64,000 nt of DNA from Ridgeia piscesae (Eukaryota; Annelida; Polychaeta; Sabellida; Siboglinidae): assembly GCA_025642075.2 (NCBI GenBank), contig JAODUO010001350.1:110001-174000 (forward strand), read 5' to 3'. Below are positions 44,502-57,205 of this stretch, in pieces. Position numbers and translations under genes: made by a program. The notes under the pieces were generated by a model that searched no databases, was not told where the DNA came from, and saw only the letters and a list, made by a program, of their open reading frames with translations. Every line of letters starts with the position of its first letter. The first letter of the stretch is position 1.

Positions 44502-47193
44502 GTGAGTAGCTGTATTTACACTTCGGCCCCAGTCGCGACTATTACGTATCGCTGGATGCAAATGGCACGGGATAATCAAATCACTGGAGCATGTTGCGAG
44601 AGGTTCTGGCGATAATGGAATCTGAGCGGTGAAGTGGCATATTGAAAAGGCATCAATTGCAAAGTGACAAAGGATAACTAAGCACTCGCAACCATCGCGA
44701 TGTCACGAGGCTGCATATTTATCGTTATATTGATCGTTATGTCTACTCTAGATAGTAAATAGTAAAGTCACGCATACTACACTGAAATATACATATGCAA
44801 ATGTGTAATGTTTAAGTAATAAATTTGATATAACGATGTCTAAAATGTATGTATATTAATGTAATTATTATGTATTTACTAATAAGTGATGTCTTAGTTT
44901 ATTTACAAATCCATTTCGTGTTCACTATTACTCAAGTTTGTAATTCACGCCCCCCCCTCTATAAATGTGGCAATAACTCCTTCGTATCATGTGTTAAATA
45001 AAACGCATCCCTCATTGAATCAACTGACGCATCAGATTGAGATAAATGATAACAAAACATTGCAAACTACAAAATAATGCGCCACTATAAATGAAGTATA
45101 CAAAATCAGTTGGTTTCACGACAGCACTCTCTGTAACACATACCATAAATGTAGCACACTGAACATAATTGCATCTTGAGACATGACAATCGTTGCTCAG
45201 AAACCCATTTATATCCTTTCGCCTGCCTCTACGCATCAGTTAATTATTCAGTGACAGACTAACTAATTGACTGTCCTACAAATGACTAGTGCTCCTACTT
45301 GTGGGCCCTGTCATCAACACAAACACCTGTCTCCTGGCGTTACCTTCAGGAGACGTACAGTTTGATATAAGGGTGTGATAAAGAGTTCAGAGGGACTAAG
45401 ACCCTGACCATGCGAATGTAGCTGTTCAAAAGACATGTTATCCTAATCTTACTCTGTCATAAATCTAGCATAATGTAAAAATAAACAAAAACAGTTCTCT
45501 TTCACTAAAAAAACATGTTAACCATTTACAAACACTGCAATTTCTACCAACCAGTTACTTCACATACCAATAGGTTCATACTGCCATTAATTCACTAAAA
45601 TGTAAATATAGTTAAGTAAGTGATCACCGTTATCCATATATTACCATCAAGTTTTACTTTTTCAGAATTGCCAAATTCAGTCAGAGACCTACCCAATCGT
45701 GATTACGGATGGAAACGTGTAGAATCCACCGAAATCAATTATTTATTCAACCTGCAGTTTGTATTCATCATCGCTCAGTTAAATGCTACATTGGGCAGAT
45801 GGTTTTATCAGAATTTCCGCTTTCTGACTTCGTGCTTGATCACCGCAAGAATGCGTGCACAGCATCTCAATGACTCGTCTTCCAACATCTTCCCCACCAC
45901 CCGCTGTAAACTGTATCAATCTAGCACAAATCTCTAAAGTAATGATTACGCATGTTCAACATTGGGGCCCATTTCAGTAACGATTTTACAGCCTCACAAA
46001 CCCAATATTGCTCTATGAAATCGATTACACTCCTTAGCACTTTGGAGTGCCAATGGAATGCAGTTGGCAGTGTGGCATGAAATAGTGTCCCCAGTACCAT
46101 GGTGGTGTTCTTTCTTTCAAAATGCCCCTAGCAAATATACAATATTTGCTAATTAACTTATCTCTTTGAAGTTTTCACCTGGATAAAAAACAGCTGCCAG
46201 CAACTTGCAGACTTTGTTGTAGAGATTTGCAGAAAGTAATGTATAACTGAATAATAATTACTTGTTTTTTGGTACAAATTAAGACTAACATGCTGTTACT
46301 ATGTCACTTGCAGAAAACATATTTACATGGGTAAACATTTTTGTGACAATTTCAGACATTTTGGTGAAAAAATGAGATATTCATATGTAAAAATTTACAA
46401 ACAATGAGATTGCATTGAAATACGCTCTTAGAAAGAAACCATATGCATTTATTTCCATGTAAATTTTTTTAAAATAAAAAATAGCATGCACATCCTAGTT
46501 TAACGAAATCTTACACATCACAAAGAAAGTATCTTAAATAAAATAAAGTAATCAAGACACTGAAGTATTAACAAAAGACCATATTTTAAACAAAATAAAC
46601 AACGCACTAATAATAACACCAATAATAAAATAAAAATATCACACTGAAGACCAAATCTTAGACTAGCAACACAAGCTGGAAATGAACTCAAGTTGAGTCT
46701 GTGATTCTGTCGGCAGCTGCACTGTGCGTTGTGTTGCATCTGGCGACTGGCCGAGCCAAGGACAGAGATGACAGCAATCAGCACGGGCACAGATCAATAC
46801 TTCCCGTGCCTCGCGTTGTCCTGCATAGGAATTAACACCGACAAAAACGTCTCGCCACAAAGATAAGAGACACGGTTGTCCCATTTAAAAGGACGCGAGG
46901 AAAACATTTCAACGAGACACCAGATGAATCGACGGGCGTACGAACCACGCAGCGATTCCAGCCACGATGATGTCCGCTGGAGCGTTGTTGGATGCGACAG
47001 ATCCCGGGTAATTCATTCCTCTCGCAGTGCCATCCCATAATACTGTTAATTACGGCAGTGACAAAGGTTCCTGTTCGGATGTGATCAACGGTGATCCGCT
47101 GCGCTGATCACGGAGGAGGGTGGTGCTAGATAACTGCGAAAAGGTTAAGCCACAGGCATCAGATGTAGCAGCCAAAATTAAATAGCTAAATCC
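44502..47193. other. unassigned AT-rich sequence
   Basis: No recognised gene. A plus-strand frame after TTTTTCAG at 45664 runs to 45937. A CpG-richer patch lies at about 46730-47110. Neither shows a family motif. Confidence 0.4.
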
Positions 47194-47219
47194 ATGTTAC
47201 GGAGATACCCACTACAGCC

Positions 47220-48070
47220 ACCAGTCTCCTCTTATCTTTCCTTCCTCCCTTCCTTCCCTTCCCTTCCCTCCCCTTATTTCCCTTCCCTTCCCTTGTCCTT
47301 ATTTCCCTTCCCTCCCCTGACCTTACTTCCCTTCCCTTCCTGTGTCTTCCTTCCCTTCCCTGTCCTTACTTCCCTTCCCTTCCCTTGTCCTTACTTCCCT
47401 TCCCTTCCCTTGTCCTTACTTCCCTTCCCTTCCTTGTCCTTACTTCCCTTCCCTTCCCTTGTCCTTACTTCCCTTCCCTTCCCTTGTCCTTACTTCCCTT
47501 CCCTTCCCTTGTCCTTACTTCCCTTCCCTTCCCTTGTCCTTACTTCGCTTCCCTTCCCTTGTCCTTACTTCCCTTCCCTTGTCCTTACTTCCCTTCCCTT
47601 GTCCTTACTTCCCTTCCATTCTCTTCTCCTCCTTCCCTTCTCTCCTTCCATTCTCCATTTGTCCTTCCTTCCCTTCCTCATTCCCTCCCTTCTCCCCTCA
47701 TCCTTCCCTTGTCCTTACTTCACTTCCCTTCCCTTGTCCTTACTTCCCTATCCTTTCCTTGTCCTTACTTCCCTTCCCTTGTCCTTACTTCCCTTCCCTT
47801 CCCTTGTCCTTACTTCGCTTCCCTTCCCTTGTCTTTACTTCGCTTCCCTTCCCTTGTCCTTACTTCCCTTCCCTTGTCCTTACTTCCCTTCCCTTGTCCT
47901 TATTTCGCTTCCCTTCCCTTGTCCTTACTTCCCTTCCCTTGTCCTTACTTCCCTTCCATTCTCCTCTCCTTCCCTTCTCTCCTTCCATTCTCCATTTGTC
48001 CTTCCTTCCCTTCCTCATTCCCTCCCTTCTCCCCTCATCCTTCCCTTCCCTTGTCATCCCATCCCTCCAA
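47220..48070. repeat. pyrimidine tract of CCCTTCCCTTGTCCTTACTT units with a higher-order repeat
   Basis: Mostly C/T on the plus strand. The basic unit is 15-25 bp (CCCTTCCCTTGTCCTTACTT and shorter forms). A distinctive ~93 bp segment (CCATTCTC... to ...CCCCTCATCC) occurs at about 47616-47708 and again at about 47956-48046, so the block was duplicated with a ~340 bp period. Confidence 0.93.
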
Positions 48071-48442
48071 ATTGCCCCTCTCTGACCTTTTCCCTTACAC
48101 ATAGTATTTATTTCAGATATCAAACAATATATTTCAACATAATTTAAAGGCACTATTTTTTTTAATTAATTGGGTAACACACAAAATGTCATCATTTGTC
48201 ACCACCTCTACCCCGAGCTCCACAGTAGCACTGGCCTCTGGTTGGGTAGCAAAACTAATTCTGAATTAAAACAGTGACAACAGAAATGCATGACTTCTTG
48301 TTTGACACTGCATTCCAACCCAAAACCATTCAACAATCTCATGTTCTAAATGATGAATCGTCTGTGTCCAATCCACGATTACACCTATTCAAAAAGTATT
48401 ACCTATTTTAAGCAGCACATTTGAGCTCATATTCCTGAGGAT

Positions 48443-48513
48443 AACGCACGCACATGCACACACGCACCACGCACGCACGCACGCACCAGCACGCACACAC
48501 GCACGCATACACG
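48443..48513. repeat. (GCAC)n/(CA)n microsatellite
   Basis: Mixed ACGC and ACAC units. Confidence 0.9.
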
Positions 48514-48531
48514 TGTATAGTGTATAGGTTG

Positions 48532-48850
48532 AGGGAAGATGACTGTAAGTCTGGTAAGATGACTGTAAGACTGGTAAGATGACGGTAAGTCTGGTAAGAT
48601 GACTGTAAGACTGGTAGGTGACTGTAAGACTGGTAAGATGACTGTAAGACTGGTAAGATGACTGGTAAGAACGGTACTAATTTAACATTGGTAAGATGAT
48701 TTGTAAGATTAGTAAAGTGACTGGTAAGATTGGTATGATGAATGGTAAGATGAGTACATGATTGGTAAGATGGGAGAATGCCTGGTAATATTGGCAAGAT
48801 GACTGGTAAGATGTGTAAGATGACAGGCAATATTGGTGCATGACTACAAC
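48532..48850. repeat. degenerate ~20-bp minisatellite
   Basis: Units like GATGACTGTAAGACTGGTAA, regular at the left and increasingly diverged to the right (GATGACTGGTAAGAT forms). Confidence 0.88.
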
Positions 48851-49740
48851 AAGTACACAATACCTCCTTTACACTTTTAAAGTGAGAGTTAATAATATAA
48901 CAAGGATTCTTAGCTCCCAAATCTTTCTTCAGTCTCCATCAAATACATACCCATCCAAAATGAACTTGTTCTATGCAAAAGAAGGAGGAATGTGTCTCTA
49001 AATAGCAGTAATGAAATGACAAGAAAGAGCTGTACAAGACTGTAGGACTTACATGCCACCATCTGGCCAACCCATAATGTCCCAAAGCCTGGACTGGCCT
49101 CTTGTTCTTCATCCCTGTTCCCTGTTCCCAGTTACCGGGAACAGGAATGAAGAACACGAAGCCAGCCTAAGCCTTGGGATATTAAACAAACGTTTTCATT
49201 CACAGAGGTGACAAAACAAGCTGACCTTCAGGTTAGGTAAATTAATTACAACATCGACCTGCTCATGTAGAAAAACGTATGAGAAGCTGAACTAACCAAT
49301 CCTGCAGCTGCTGTCATGAAAAATTTATATTCTGAATTTATGCGAGTTCAACATGATTTGTACACTGCGACAATTACACGCTGAATAACCGGGCCATTCC
49401 CGTAGTACACAATGACAAAATAACCTTCAAGTAGTACTGGTTATTGCTTGTTAAGTGTCTGTATTTGTACCACAGTGAGAGCAGGCTGATGTAGTACAGA
49501 AATGGACTGGTTTCAGCTGTCATTTAGAAGACGTCTCTCCTTGCTTAGTGTTCTACATCCGGGAATACGCCCACACGGTTAGAGGCAGGCCGCCTACACA
49601 TCAGCTCGCTTTGAAGGAAGCATTAATTTGTTGCCTAATGAGGGCACTCTACTGCTCCAGTCCACAGACACTGGGACTCTTGTAATGGCTGACGACTGGC
49701 TCCATTTGATACTTCACCAGGAAGACACTGCAGTCACAGT
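48851..49740. other. unassigned sequence
   Basis: No gene recognised. A short inverted pair GTTCTTCATCCCTGTTCC / GGAACAGGAATGAAGAAC at 49103-49156 forms a possible hairpin. Confidence 0.4.
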
Positions 49741-50089
49741 GCTGTATAGAGTGTGACATCAAGTGTTTTGTAGTGCTGTGTAGACTATTGTGTAGTGCTG
49801 TCTAGTGGTCCGAGGTGTTGTGTACAGTGTTGGGTAGATTGTACTGTAGCGTTTTCGAGTGTTATGTAGATGGTTGTAAGAAGTGTTTTGTATTGTTCTG
49901 GAGTGTTATGTAGAGTGTTGTATTGTGATGAATAGTCTCGTACAGGGTGTTGTGTAGTTTGGTGTAGTATTGTCTAGCATTATGCAGTGTTACATAGTGG
50001 TATGCAGCGTGTTGTGTGATGGTGTGCAGTGTTGTGTAGTGTTGTACAGTGTTACATGGTTTGTATGGAATGTCATCAAGTGCTTTGGT
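49741..50089. repeat. highly degenerate GTGTTGTGTAGTG repeat
   Basis: Loose GTGTTGTGTAG-type words on the left of the 31-bp array. They resemble the unit of the 34-bp array on its far side, suggesting an older shared satellite. Confidence 0.7.
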
Positions 50090-51890
50090 TGAGTATGATT
50101 ACACAGAGCGAGTGGTGTGATGAGTATGATTACACAGAGCGAGTGGTGTGATGAGTATGATTACACAGAGCGAGTGGTGTGATGAGTATGATTACACAGA
50201 GCGAGTGGTGTGATGAGTATGATTACACAGAGCGAGTGGTGTGATGAGTATGATTACACAGAGCGAGTGGTGTGATGAGTATGATTACACAGAGCGAGTG
50301 GTGTGATGAGTATGATTACACAGAGCGAGTGGTGTGATGAGTATGATTACACAGAGCGAGTGGTGTGATGAGTATGATTACACAGAGCGAGTGGTGTGAT
50401 GAGTATGATTACACAGAGCGAGTGGTGTGATGAGTATGATTACACAGAGCGAGTGGTGTGATGAGTATGATTACACAGAGCGAGTGGTGTGATGAGTATG
50501 ATTACACAGAGCGAGTGGTGTGATGAGTATGATTACACAGAGCGAGTGGTGTGATGAGTATGATTACACAGAGCGAGTGGTGTGATGAGTATGATTACAC
50601 AGAGCGAGTGGTGTGATGAGTATGATTACACAGAGCGAGTGGTGTGATGAGTATGATTACACAGAGCGAGTGGTGTGATGAGTATGATTACACAGAGCGA
50701 GTGGTGTGATGAGTATGATTACACAGAGCGAGTGGTGTGATGAGTATGATTACACAGAGCGAGTGGTGTGATGAGTATGATTACACAGAGCGAGTGGTGT
50801 GATGAGTATGATTACACAGAGCGAGTGGTGTGATGAGTATGATTACACAGAGCGAGTGGTGTGATGAGTATGATTACACAGAGCGAGTGGTGTGATGAGT
50901 ATGATTACACAGAGCGAGTGGTGTGATGAGTATGATTACACAGAGCGAGTGGTGTGATGAGTATGATTACACAGAGCGAGTGGTGTGATGAGTATGATTA
51001 CACAGAGCGAGTGGTGTGATGAGTATGATTACACAGAGCGAGTGGTGTGATGAGTATGATTACACAGAGCGAGTGGTGTGATGAGTATGATTACACAGAG
51101 TGAGTGGTGTGATGAGTATGATTACACAGAGTGAGTGGTGTGATGAGTATGATTACACAGAGCGAGTGGTGTGATGAGTATGATTACACAGAGCTGAGTG
51201 GTGTGATGAGTATGATTACACAGAGTGAGTGGTGTGATGAGTATGATTACACAGAGTGTGTGGTGTGATGAGTATGATTACACAGAGTGTGTGGTGTGAT
51301 GAGTATGATTACACAGAGTGTGTGGTGTGATGAGTATGATTACACAGAGCGAGTGGTGTGATGAGTATGATTACACAGAGTGAGTGGTGTGATGAGTATG
51401 ATTACACAGAGTGAGTGGTGTGATGAGTATGATTACACAGAGTGAGTGGTGTGATGAGTATGATTACACAGAGTGTGTGGTGTGATGAGTATGATTACAC
51501 AGAGTGTGTGGTGTGATGAGTATGATTACACAGAGTGAGTGGTGTGATGAGTATGATTACACAGAGTGAGTGGTGTGATGAGTATGATTACACAGAGGAG
51601 TGGTGTGATGAGTATGATTACACAGAGCGAGTGGTGTGATGAGTATGATTACACAGAGTGAGTGGTGTGATGAGTATGATTACAGAGTTTGTGTAGTGTT
51701 ACTAGGGTGGTGTGATGAGTATGATTACACAGAGTGAGTGGTGTGATGAGTATGATTACACAGAGTGAGTGGTGTGATGAGTATGATTACACAGAGTGAG
51801 TGGTGTGATGAGTATGATTACACAGAGTCGAGTGGTGTGATGAGTATGATTACACAGAGTGTGTGGTGTGATGTATGATTACAAAAAGTC
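50090..51890. repeat. 1.8 kb array of 31-bp units (~57 copies)
   Basis: The unit begins GAGTATGATTACACAGAG and continues CGAGTGGTGTGAT. From 50090 to about 51095 the ~32 units are identical. To the right, CGAG alternates with TGAG or TGTG and length variants appear. Near 51683-51712 a piece of the 34-bp array unit (GTGTAGTGTTACTAGGG) is embedded. Confidence 0.97.
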
Positions 51891-53180
51891 ATAAATGTGG
51901 TCTACTGCTCTAGAGTGTTGCACAGAGTGTTGTGTAGTGTTACTTAGGGTGTTGCACAGAGTGTTGTGTAGTGTTACTTAGGTGTTGCACAGAGTGTTGT
52001 GTAGTGTTACTTAGGGTGTTGCACAGAGTGTTGTGTAGTGTTACTTAGGGTGTTGCACAGAGTGTTGTGTAGTGTTACTTAGAGTGTTGCACAGAGTGTT
52101 GTGTAGTGTTACTTAGGTGTTGCACAGAGTGTTGTGTAGTGTTACTTAGGGTGTTGCACAGAGTGTTGTGTAGTGTTACTTAGAGTGTTGCACAGAGTGT
52201 TGTGTAGTGTTACTTAGAGTGTTGCACAGAGTGTTGTGTAGTGTTACTTAGGAGTGTTGCACAGAGTGTTGTGTAGTGTTACTTAGGGTGTTGCACAGAG
52301 TGTTGTGTAGTGTTACTTAGGGTGTTGCACAGAGTGTTGTGTAGTGTTACTTAGGGTGTTGCACAGAGTGTTGTGTAGTGTTACTTAGAGTGTTGCACAG
52401 AGTGTTGTGTAGTGTTACTTAGGGTGTTGCACAGAGTGTTGTGTAGTGTTACTTAGGGTGTTGCACAGAGTGTTGTGTAGTGTTACTTAGAGTGTTGCAC
52501 AGAGTGTTGTGTAGTGTTACTTAGAGTGTTGCACAGAGTGTTGTGTAGTGTTACTTAGGGTGTTGCACAGAGTGTTGTGTAGTGTTACTTAGAGTGTTGC
52601 ACAGAGTGTTGTGTAGTGTTACTTAGAGTGTTGCACAGAGTGTTGTGTAGTGTTACTTAGGGTGTTGCACAGAGTGTTGTGTAGTGTTACTTAGGTGTTG
52701 CACAGAGTGTTGTGTAGTGTTACTTAGAGTGTTGCACAGAGTGTTGTGTAGTGTTACTTAGAGTGTTGCACAGAGTGTTGTGTAGTGTTACTTAGGGTGT
52801 TGCACAGAGTGTTGTGTAGTGTTACTTAGAGTGTTGCACAGAGTGTTGTGTAGTGTTACTTAGAGTGTTGCACAGAGTGTTGTGTAGTGTTACTTAGGGT
52901 GTTGCACAGAGTGTTGTGTAGTGTTACTTAGAGTGTTGCACAGAGTGTTGTGTAGTGTTACTTAGGGTGTTGCACAGAGTGTTGTGTAGTGTTACTTAGA
53001 GTGTTGCACAGAGTGTTGTGTAGTGTTACTTAGAGTGTTGCACAGAGTGTTGTGTAGTGTTACTTAGGGTGTTGCACAGAGTGTTGTGTAGTGTTACTTA
53101 GAGTGTTGCACAGAGTGTTGTGTAGTGTTACTTAGGGTGTTGCACAGAGTGTTGTGTAGTGTTACTTAGGGTGTTGTACA
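51891..53180. repeat. 1.3 kb array of 34-bp units (~38 copies)
   Basis: The unit begins GTGTTGCACAGAGTGTTGTG and ends TAGTGTTACTTAGG/A. 33- and 35-bp variants are interspersed. The GGG/GAG variants alternate irregularly. The array decays into loose repeats to about 53345. Confidence 0.97.
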
Positions 53181-53345
53181 GAATGTTGGGCAATGTTTGA
53201 GAACGTCACGAAGAATGCTGTATGTGGTGTGCAGCGTTCTGTGCAGTGTTATAAAGTGTTGTCCAGTGTTATGATGATGGCAGTGTTGTGGAATATCGTG
53301 GAATGTTGTATACTGTTGTGTTTTCTGCAATGTTGTGTAGTGCTT

Positions 53346-55234
53346 TTTATATAACACATAACTCCAGCACTCAACTGCCACCAAGGTGACATAATCATCT
53401 CCCTCTGTCAGCCTGAAACGCTGCGTGTGTCTTCTCAAGCACTCTAGCGTAACACCCAGCCTGGTATGTTGTAACTGTCAAACCCTGGGAGCACATCGCG
53501 CAAGGCAACTTAATTCCTAAAAATGTTCTTGGAATGTGGCAAGAATGTTCAAGAAACACAACCAGACACGACGTGATCTGTAGGTAAGTTTGTTCTCCAA
53601 AACATCCAGGGAGGTGGCACCTGTGGCCAGCTGACGTAACAACATGGTTACATGTCTAAAATGAAACAGATGGTTGTTTTGTATCTGTATTTAAAGCCAC
53701 TTCCGTCCTCAACTTGTTTTGCTCATTGCAAATCTGGTTCATTCTGGTCCAAGGGAAACCTAAGGCAATGTGTTAGGATGTACACAAAAAAACGTATGGT
53801 TAGTGATTCATCTGAACTAACACTTAGATGCAAATACACCTTTCGTTTCCCTTTCAAATGGGTAATGTATGAACAGTTTAACAATGTGTGATGGCGTGGT
53901 TCCATAACACCCATGCGACCACTAGGAACACACCTGGAAGCCACAGAGTCCACTCATATGGTGATATGAATCTTAAAAACAGACACCAACCTAACTAGTA
54001 TGAACCTTACACTTGCTCACTAACGTCAAGTTAATCGAAGCACCGCATTTACGTACCCCAAACTGTAATGGAAAAAATCGAGATTTTTTTGTACATAAAA
54101 AACACAAGAGATCTTTCCTAGTAGATCGCCGTGACAACCACTGTCTTTGATTGACAGTACCAGGTGTTGGCCATGTATGTGGACCAGAGTTTGCATACAT
54201 TGTCACCTGCCGGAAGACTGCCGGTCAACCTGACACTGTGGGGCAGAATGAATGCCTGGCATTTGTTTCTGGGATTCCTGGAAGCCCCTGACATATCCTT
54301 GTCATCCCTGGAGGAAACACGCTTTCCGGGCTGATTTTTCTAGGATAGAAAGAATGGTGTAGTCGTGTGAATCAGGCCTGGCTTGCAAATATTTGTATTT
54401 AATCCCATTACTTCTCCCATTTTCTTGGTAACCTACTTCAATCAGCTAGTGACAACCACAGCTTTATGCAGAGACCCGTCCACCTGTCATTTTGATGGGT
54501 AAAACATATTTTTGTCGGGTAGAAATATGGTTGGAGTGATAAAACGTCTTTAAATATCATATATATTATCAGTTACGCCTTAGAAATGAGTGTGTTTGTT
54601 TTCCATTTCAGGTCAAAAAACAGCTTAACAGTTGACGTACATGTGTCCACCAAAAATGTGTGACTGGCAAGAAATTGATCCTGCATATAGCCTTGGTGTC
54701 AACCTGGTGGGATGGGTGTTTTATAGCTGTGGCAGATGCTGCAAATCAGATATGAAGTGTGCAGTGATAGTATCTGAGTGCAATCAATGAATTTAAATTA
54801 AAAAGAGGTTGTATTCAGGTACTCGGTATACTGGTAGGCAATCAACTGATTACATAACCAAAGTAGCCATAATCATTATTACAGCCATGATTAACATTTG
54901 CTTATGCGTATTTGGCACCAGACAGAAGCAATGCATATGCAGGGAATTTTTTTTATCATATTTTTGAATCTATTCATGTAACAATTATGTCATTCTGTAT
55001 GGAAATACCATGAAGCCTTAAATGATGAAAATTATAACCTGATATATCAATGTAATCCTTATTGCAAACATGGTGTACTGTAACCAGTTAACTAATATTC
55101 CAGGCATTGTGGCAGGCAATCATACTCAGAGTTTGTGCATTGTATCTTAATTCTAGTCAATTATATTTTGAGGTAATCACTGCAAGTCTTATTTGGTTGC
55201 ATCTCTTTCATCAATTACCACATGCGCACAGTCA
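53346..55234. other. unassigned sequence
   Basis: About 1.9 kb without a recognised gene. An open stretch after TTTGATTGACAG at about 54159 runs 63 codons on the plus strand without a recognised motif. Confidence 0.4.
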
Positions 55235-55386
55235 CACACTCACAGTCATGCATGCACGCACGCATGCACGCACGCACGCACGCACGCAAGCACATACGCG
55301 CACACCCACATGGGCACCCACATACGCACCCACACCCACACCCACACCCACACACACACACACCCACACCCACACCCACACCCACA

Positions 55387-55422
<36 letters not shown>

Positions 55423-55424
55423 GT
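55235..55424. repeat. (GCAC)n, (CCCACA)n and (CA)n compound microsatellite
   Basis: GCATGCAC/ACGC units on the left, CCCACA hexamers in the middle and CA dinucleotides on the right. His/Thr/Pro and Val/Cys/Gly open frames are artefacts. Confidence 0.95.
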
Positions 55425-56689
55425 GTTCAAGGGACTTGACACAGATAACCATCTAGCTGGTGTTAACCATGGCCAGTGGCTAATGTGTGCTCCTGGTCTC
55501 TGAGACTACATCTGTCTCCATCAGCACCAGCCTGTGGTATTGATCCTGTGCCTCCAGAGCTTCCCTTAAGATCTGCTAAAAATCTTAATAAGCATCTGTA
55601 GCATAAATGAATCTGCCAGCTACTCCCAGCGTCACACTCCTCCTCCAGCAGATACAACTAGTAAATAGTGAGTATTTCACACAGTGCCATATCTACAAAT
55701 ATTTGTACAGAAAATAAATACTAGATAAATAGTACAAATTGAAAAGACAATACAGAAAACATAACTAGATAAAAACAAACAACCAACAACTAGACCTAGT
55801 TCACTAATCTACAATAGAATTATTCATAATAACGACAAGAATATATGTTAACATAATGTAGTCTAATTAAATGTAGATATACCGGGTACGTAGCTTCTTG
55901 AAATAATTTCGTTTGTCTTACAAAATAATACAGGACAAAATTAAATGAGCCTATCGTCATGGCAGACATGTCAGCAGTCGAGCAGTGATATCTATGTGAG
56001 TCTGTAAAGCTGCCTCGACATGATAAACACACCACCTCCTTGCACAGCAATAATTCATAAGACCCGCACCGCTACTCACATAATGAAGACGTTGATGTGA
56101 TTCTACACTCGTTAGTAGGGAGGAATATCTGCATATTTACATGACGTTCCTCCTGCCAAATCCAGCCAGTAGATATATACAATGTGAGAAGGCTCCACCT
56201 GCATTAAGACACTCATGAAAGGTCTACAGGCTGTCCTGTCCGGCTGTCTCTGATTTAGTGACAAATCAATCAGAAGCCATCAATAAATTATACGACCGTA
56301 AAAATGACACATGTATGCACAACTGTGTCACCACAAAGGTGACGACACGTGTTAATAATCTGATTCCATAAAATTATATTATTAATATAGTCCTCGCAAT
56401 GTCATATTTACATGTCGATACAGTGTATTTATTAAATAACATACAAATGAAACACAATTTTTTATGATTATTTATAACTACAATATCATAAATAATGATG
56501 CTACTGTCAGCAATGATCCTATGATCCTTCAGATCAATACCATCCCGATTAACGTTCTGCTGACATGGGCACAGATCCGGTGTGTACCTGCATTAAAAAA
56601 GACAACAACCACGCAGCCTATACCTTTACCTTTGATCCAGCCTGACCCATCCTGCATCTATAGCAAACGTTGAATCAACGTTGAGTCAA
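55425..56689. other. unassigned sequence
   Basis: No gene recognised. A possible short coiled-coil-like minus-strand frame near 55470-55590 was judged insufficient. Confidence 0.4.
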
Positions 56690-57205
56690 TCAACATACAA
56701 CAAACGGACGTACCGGATGGCTGCAACTGGGAGACCGCCGGAGCACCGAGGGGCCCTGAGCCGGAGATATTCCCACCGCGATGGCGCCACTACTAAGCGG
56801 GAGCAACCCCCAAGGAAGCGGCGAGGTCTATCGGGATTGAGGGAACCGTACCGTGGTAGCTTCGTCCTCCCCCGACCGTTAGGTTGCGTGCGAGCCGTGG
56901 CAACACAGAAAACGTGGCATCGGCAACTGCACCGGCTCAAAATAGGCAATCCCCCGACGGCGGCGAATACATTACGCACAAGACTGACGTCGCCACCGAC
57001 GACACAGCGACGCAACGTCGACGCCGACGCCGACGTCTGGGTGGTTAGATCGTCACAGACGGCTCAACTGCAGCTGTGGCCAACGTCGACATTAATTGTC
57101 ATTTCTGCAGATGGACCGACAGGGTCAGTGTACGACATCGACATGTCGCCGCGGCAACGTCAGGTGATGTGTGTCGGTTGGAACTGCAATGATGGTGTGT
57201 CGTAG
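56690..57205. promoter_or_regulatory. CpG-rich island
   Basis: GC- and CpG-dense sequence (many CGCC, GACG, GTCGACGCCGACG words) within AT-rich surroundings. Open frames of 174 codons (plus) and 109 codons (minus) follow from the composition and lack motifs. It could be a promoter or first-exon island, possibly for the minus-strand gene whose 5' exons are missing. That is inference only. Confidence 0.35.

Noticed and set aside
53380..53480. Minus-strand RRHTQRFRLTEGDDYV as a possible N-terminal exon
   Set aside because: Only the RRHT word resembles the family. Splice sites are weak and the surrounding sequence is degenerate repeat.
54159..54333. Plus-strand 63-codon open stretch after an AG (YQVLAMYVDQSLHTL... 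to stop)
   Set aside because: Protein-like at first sight, but there is no recognised family, a weak acceptor and no partner exon.
55470..55600. Minus-strand coiled-coil-like peptide REALEAQDQYHRLVLMETD
   Set aside because: Short, no usable donor site in phase, and ends quickly at a stop.
56681..57205. 174-codon plus and 109-codon minus frames
   Set aside because: Both arise from CpG-rich composition that depletes stop codons. No recognisable domain on either strand.
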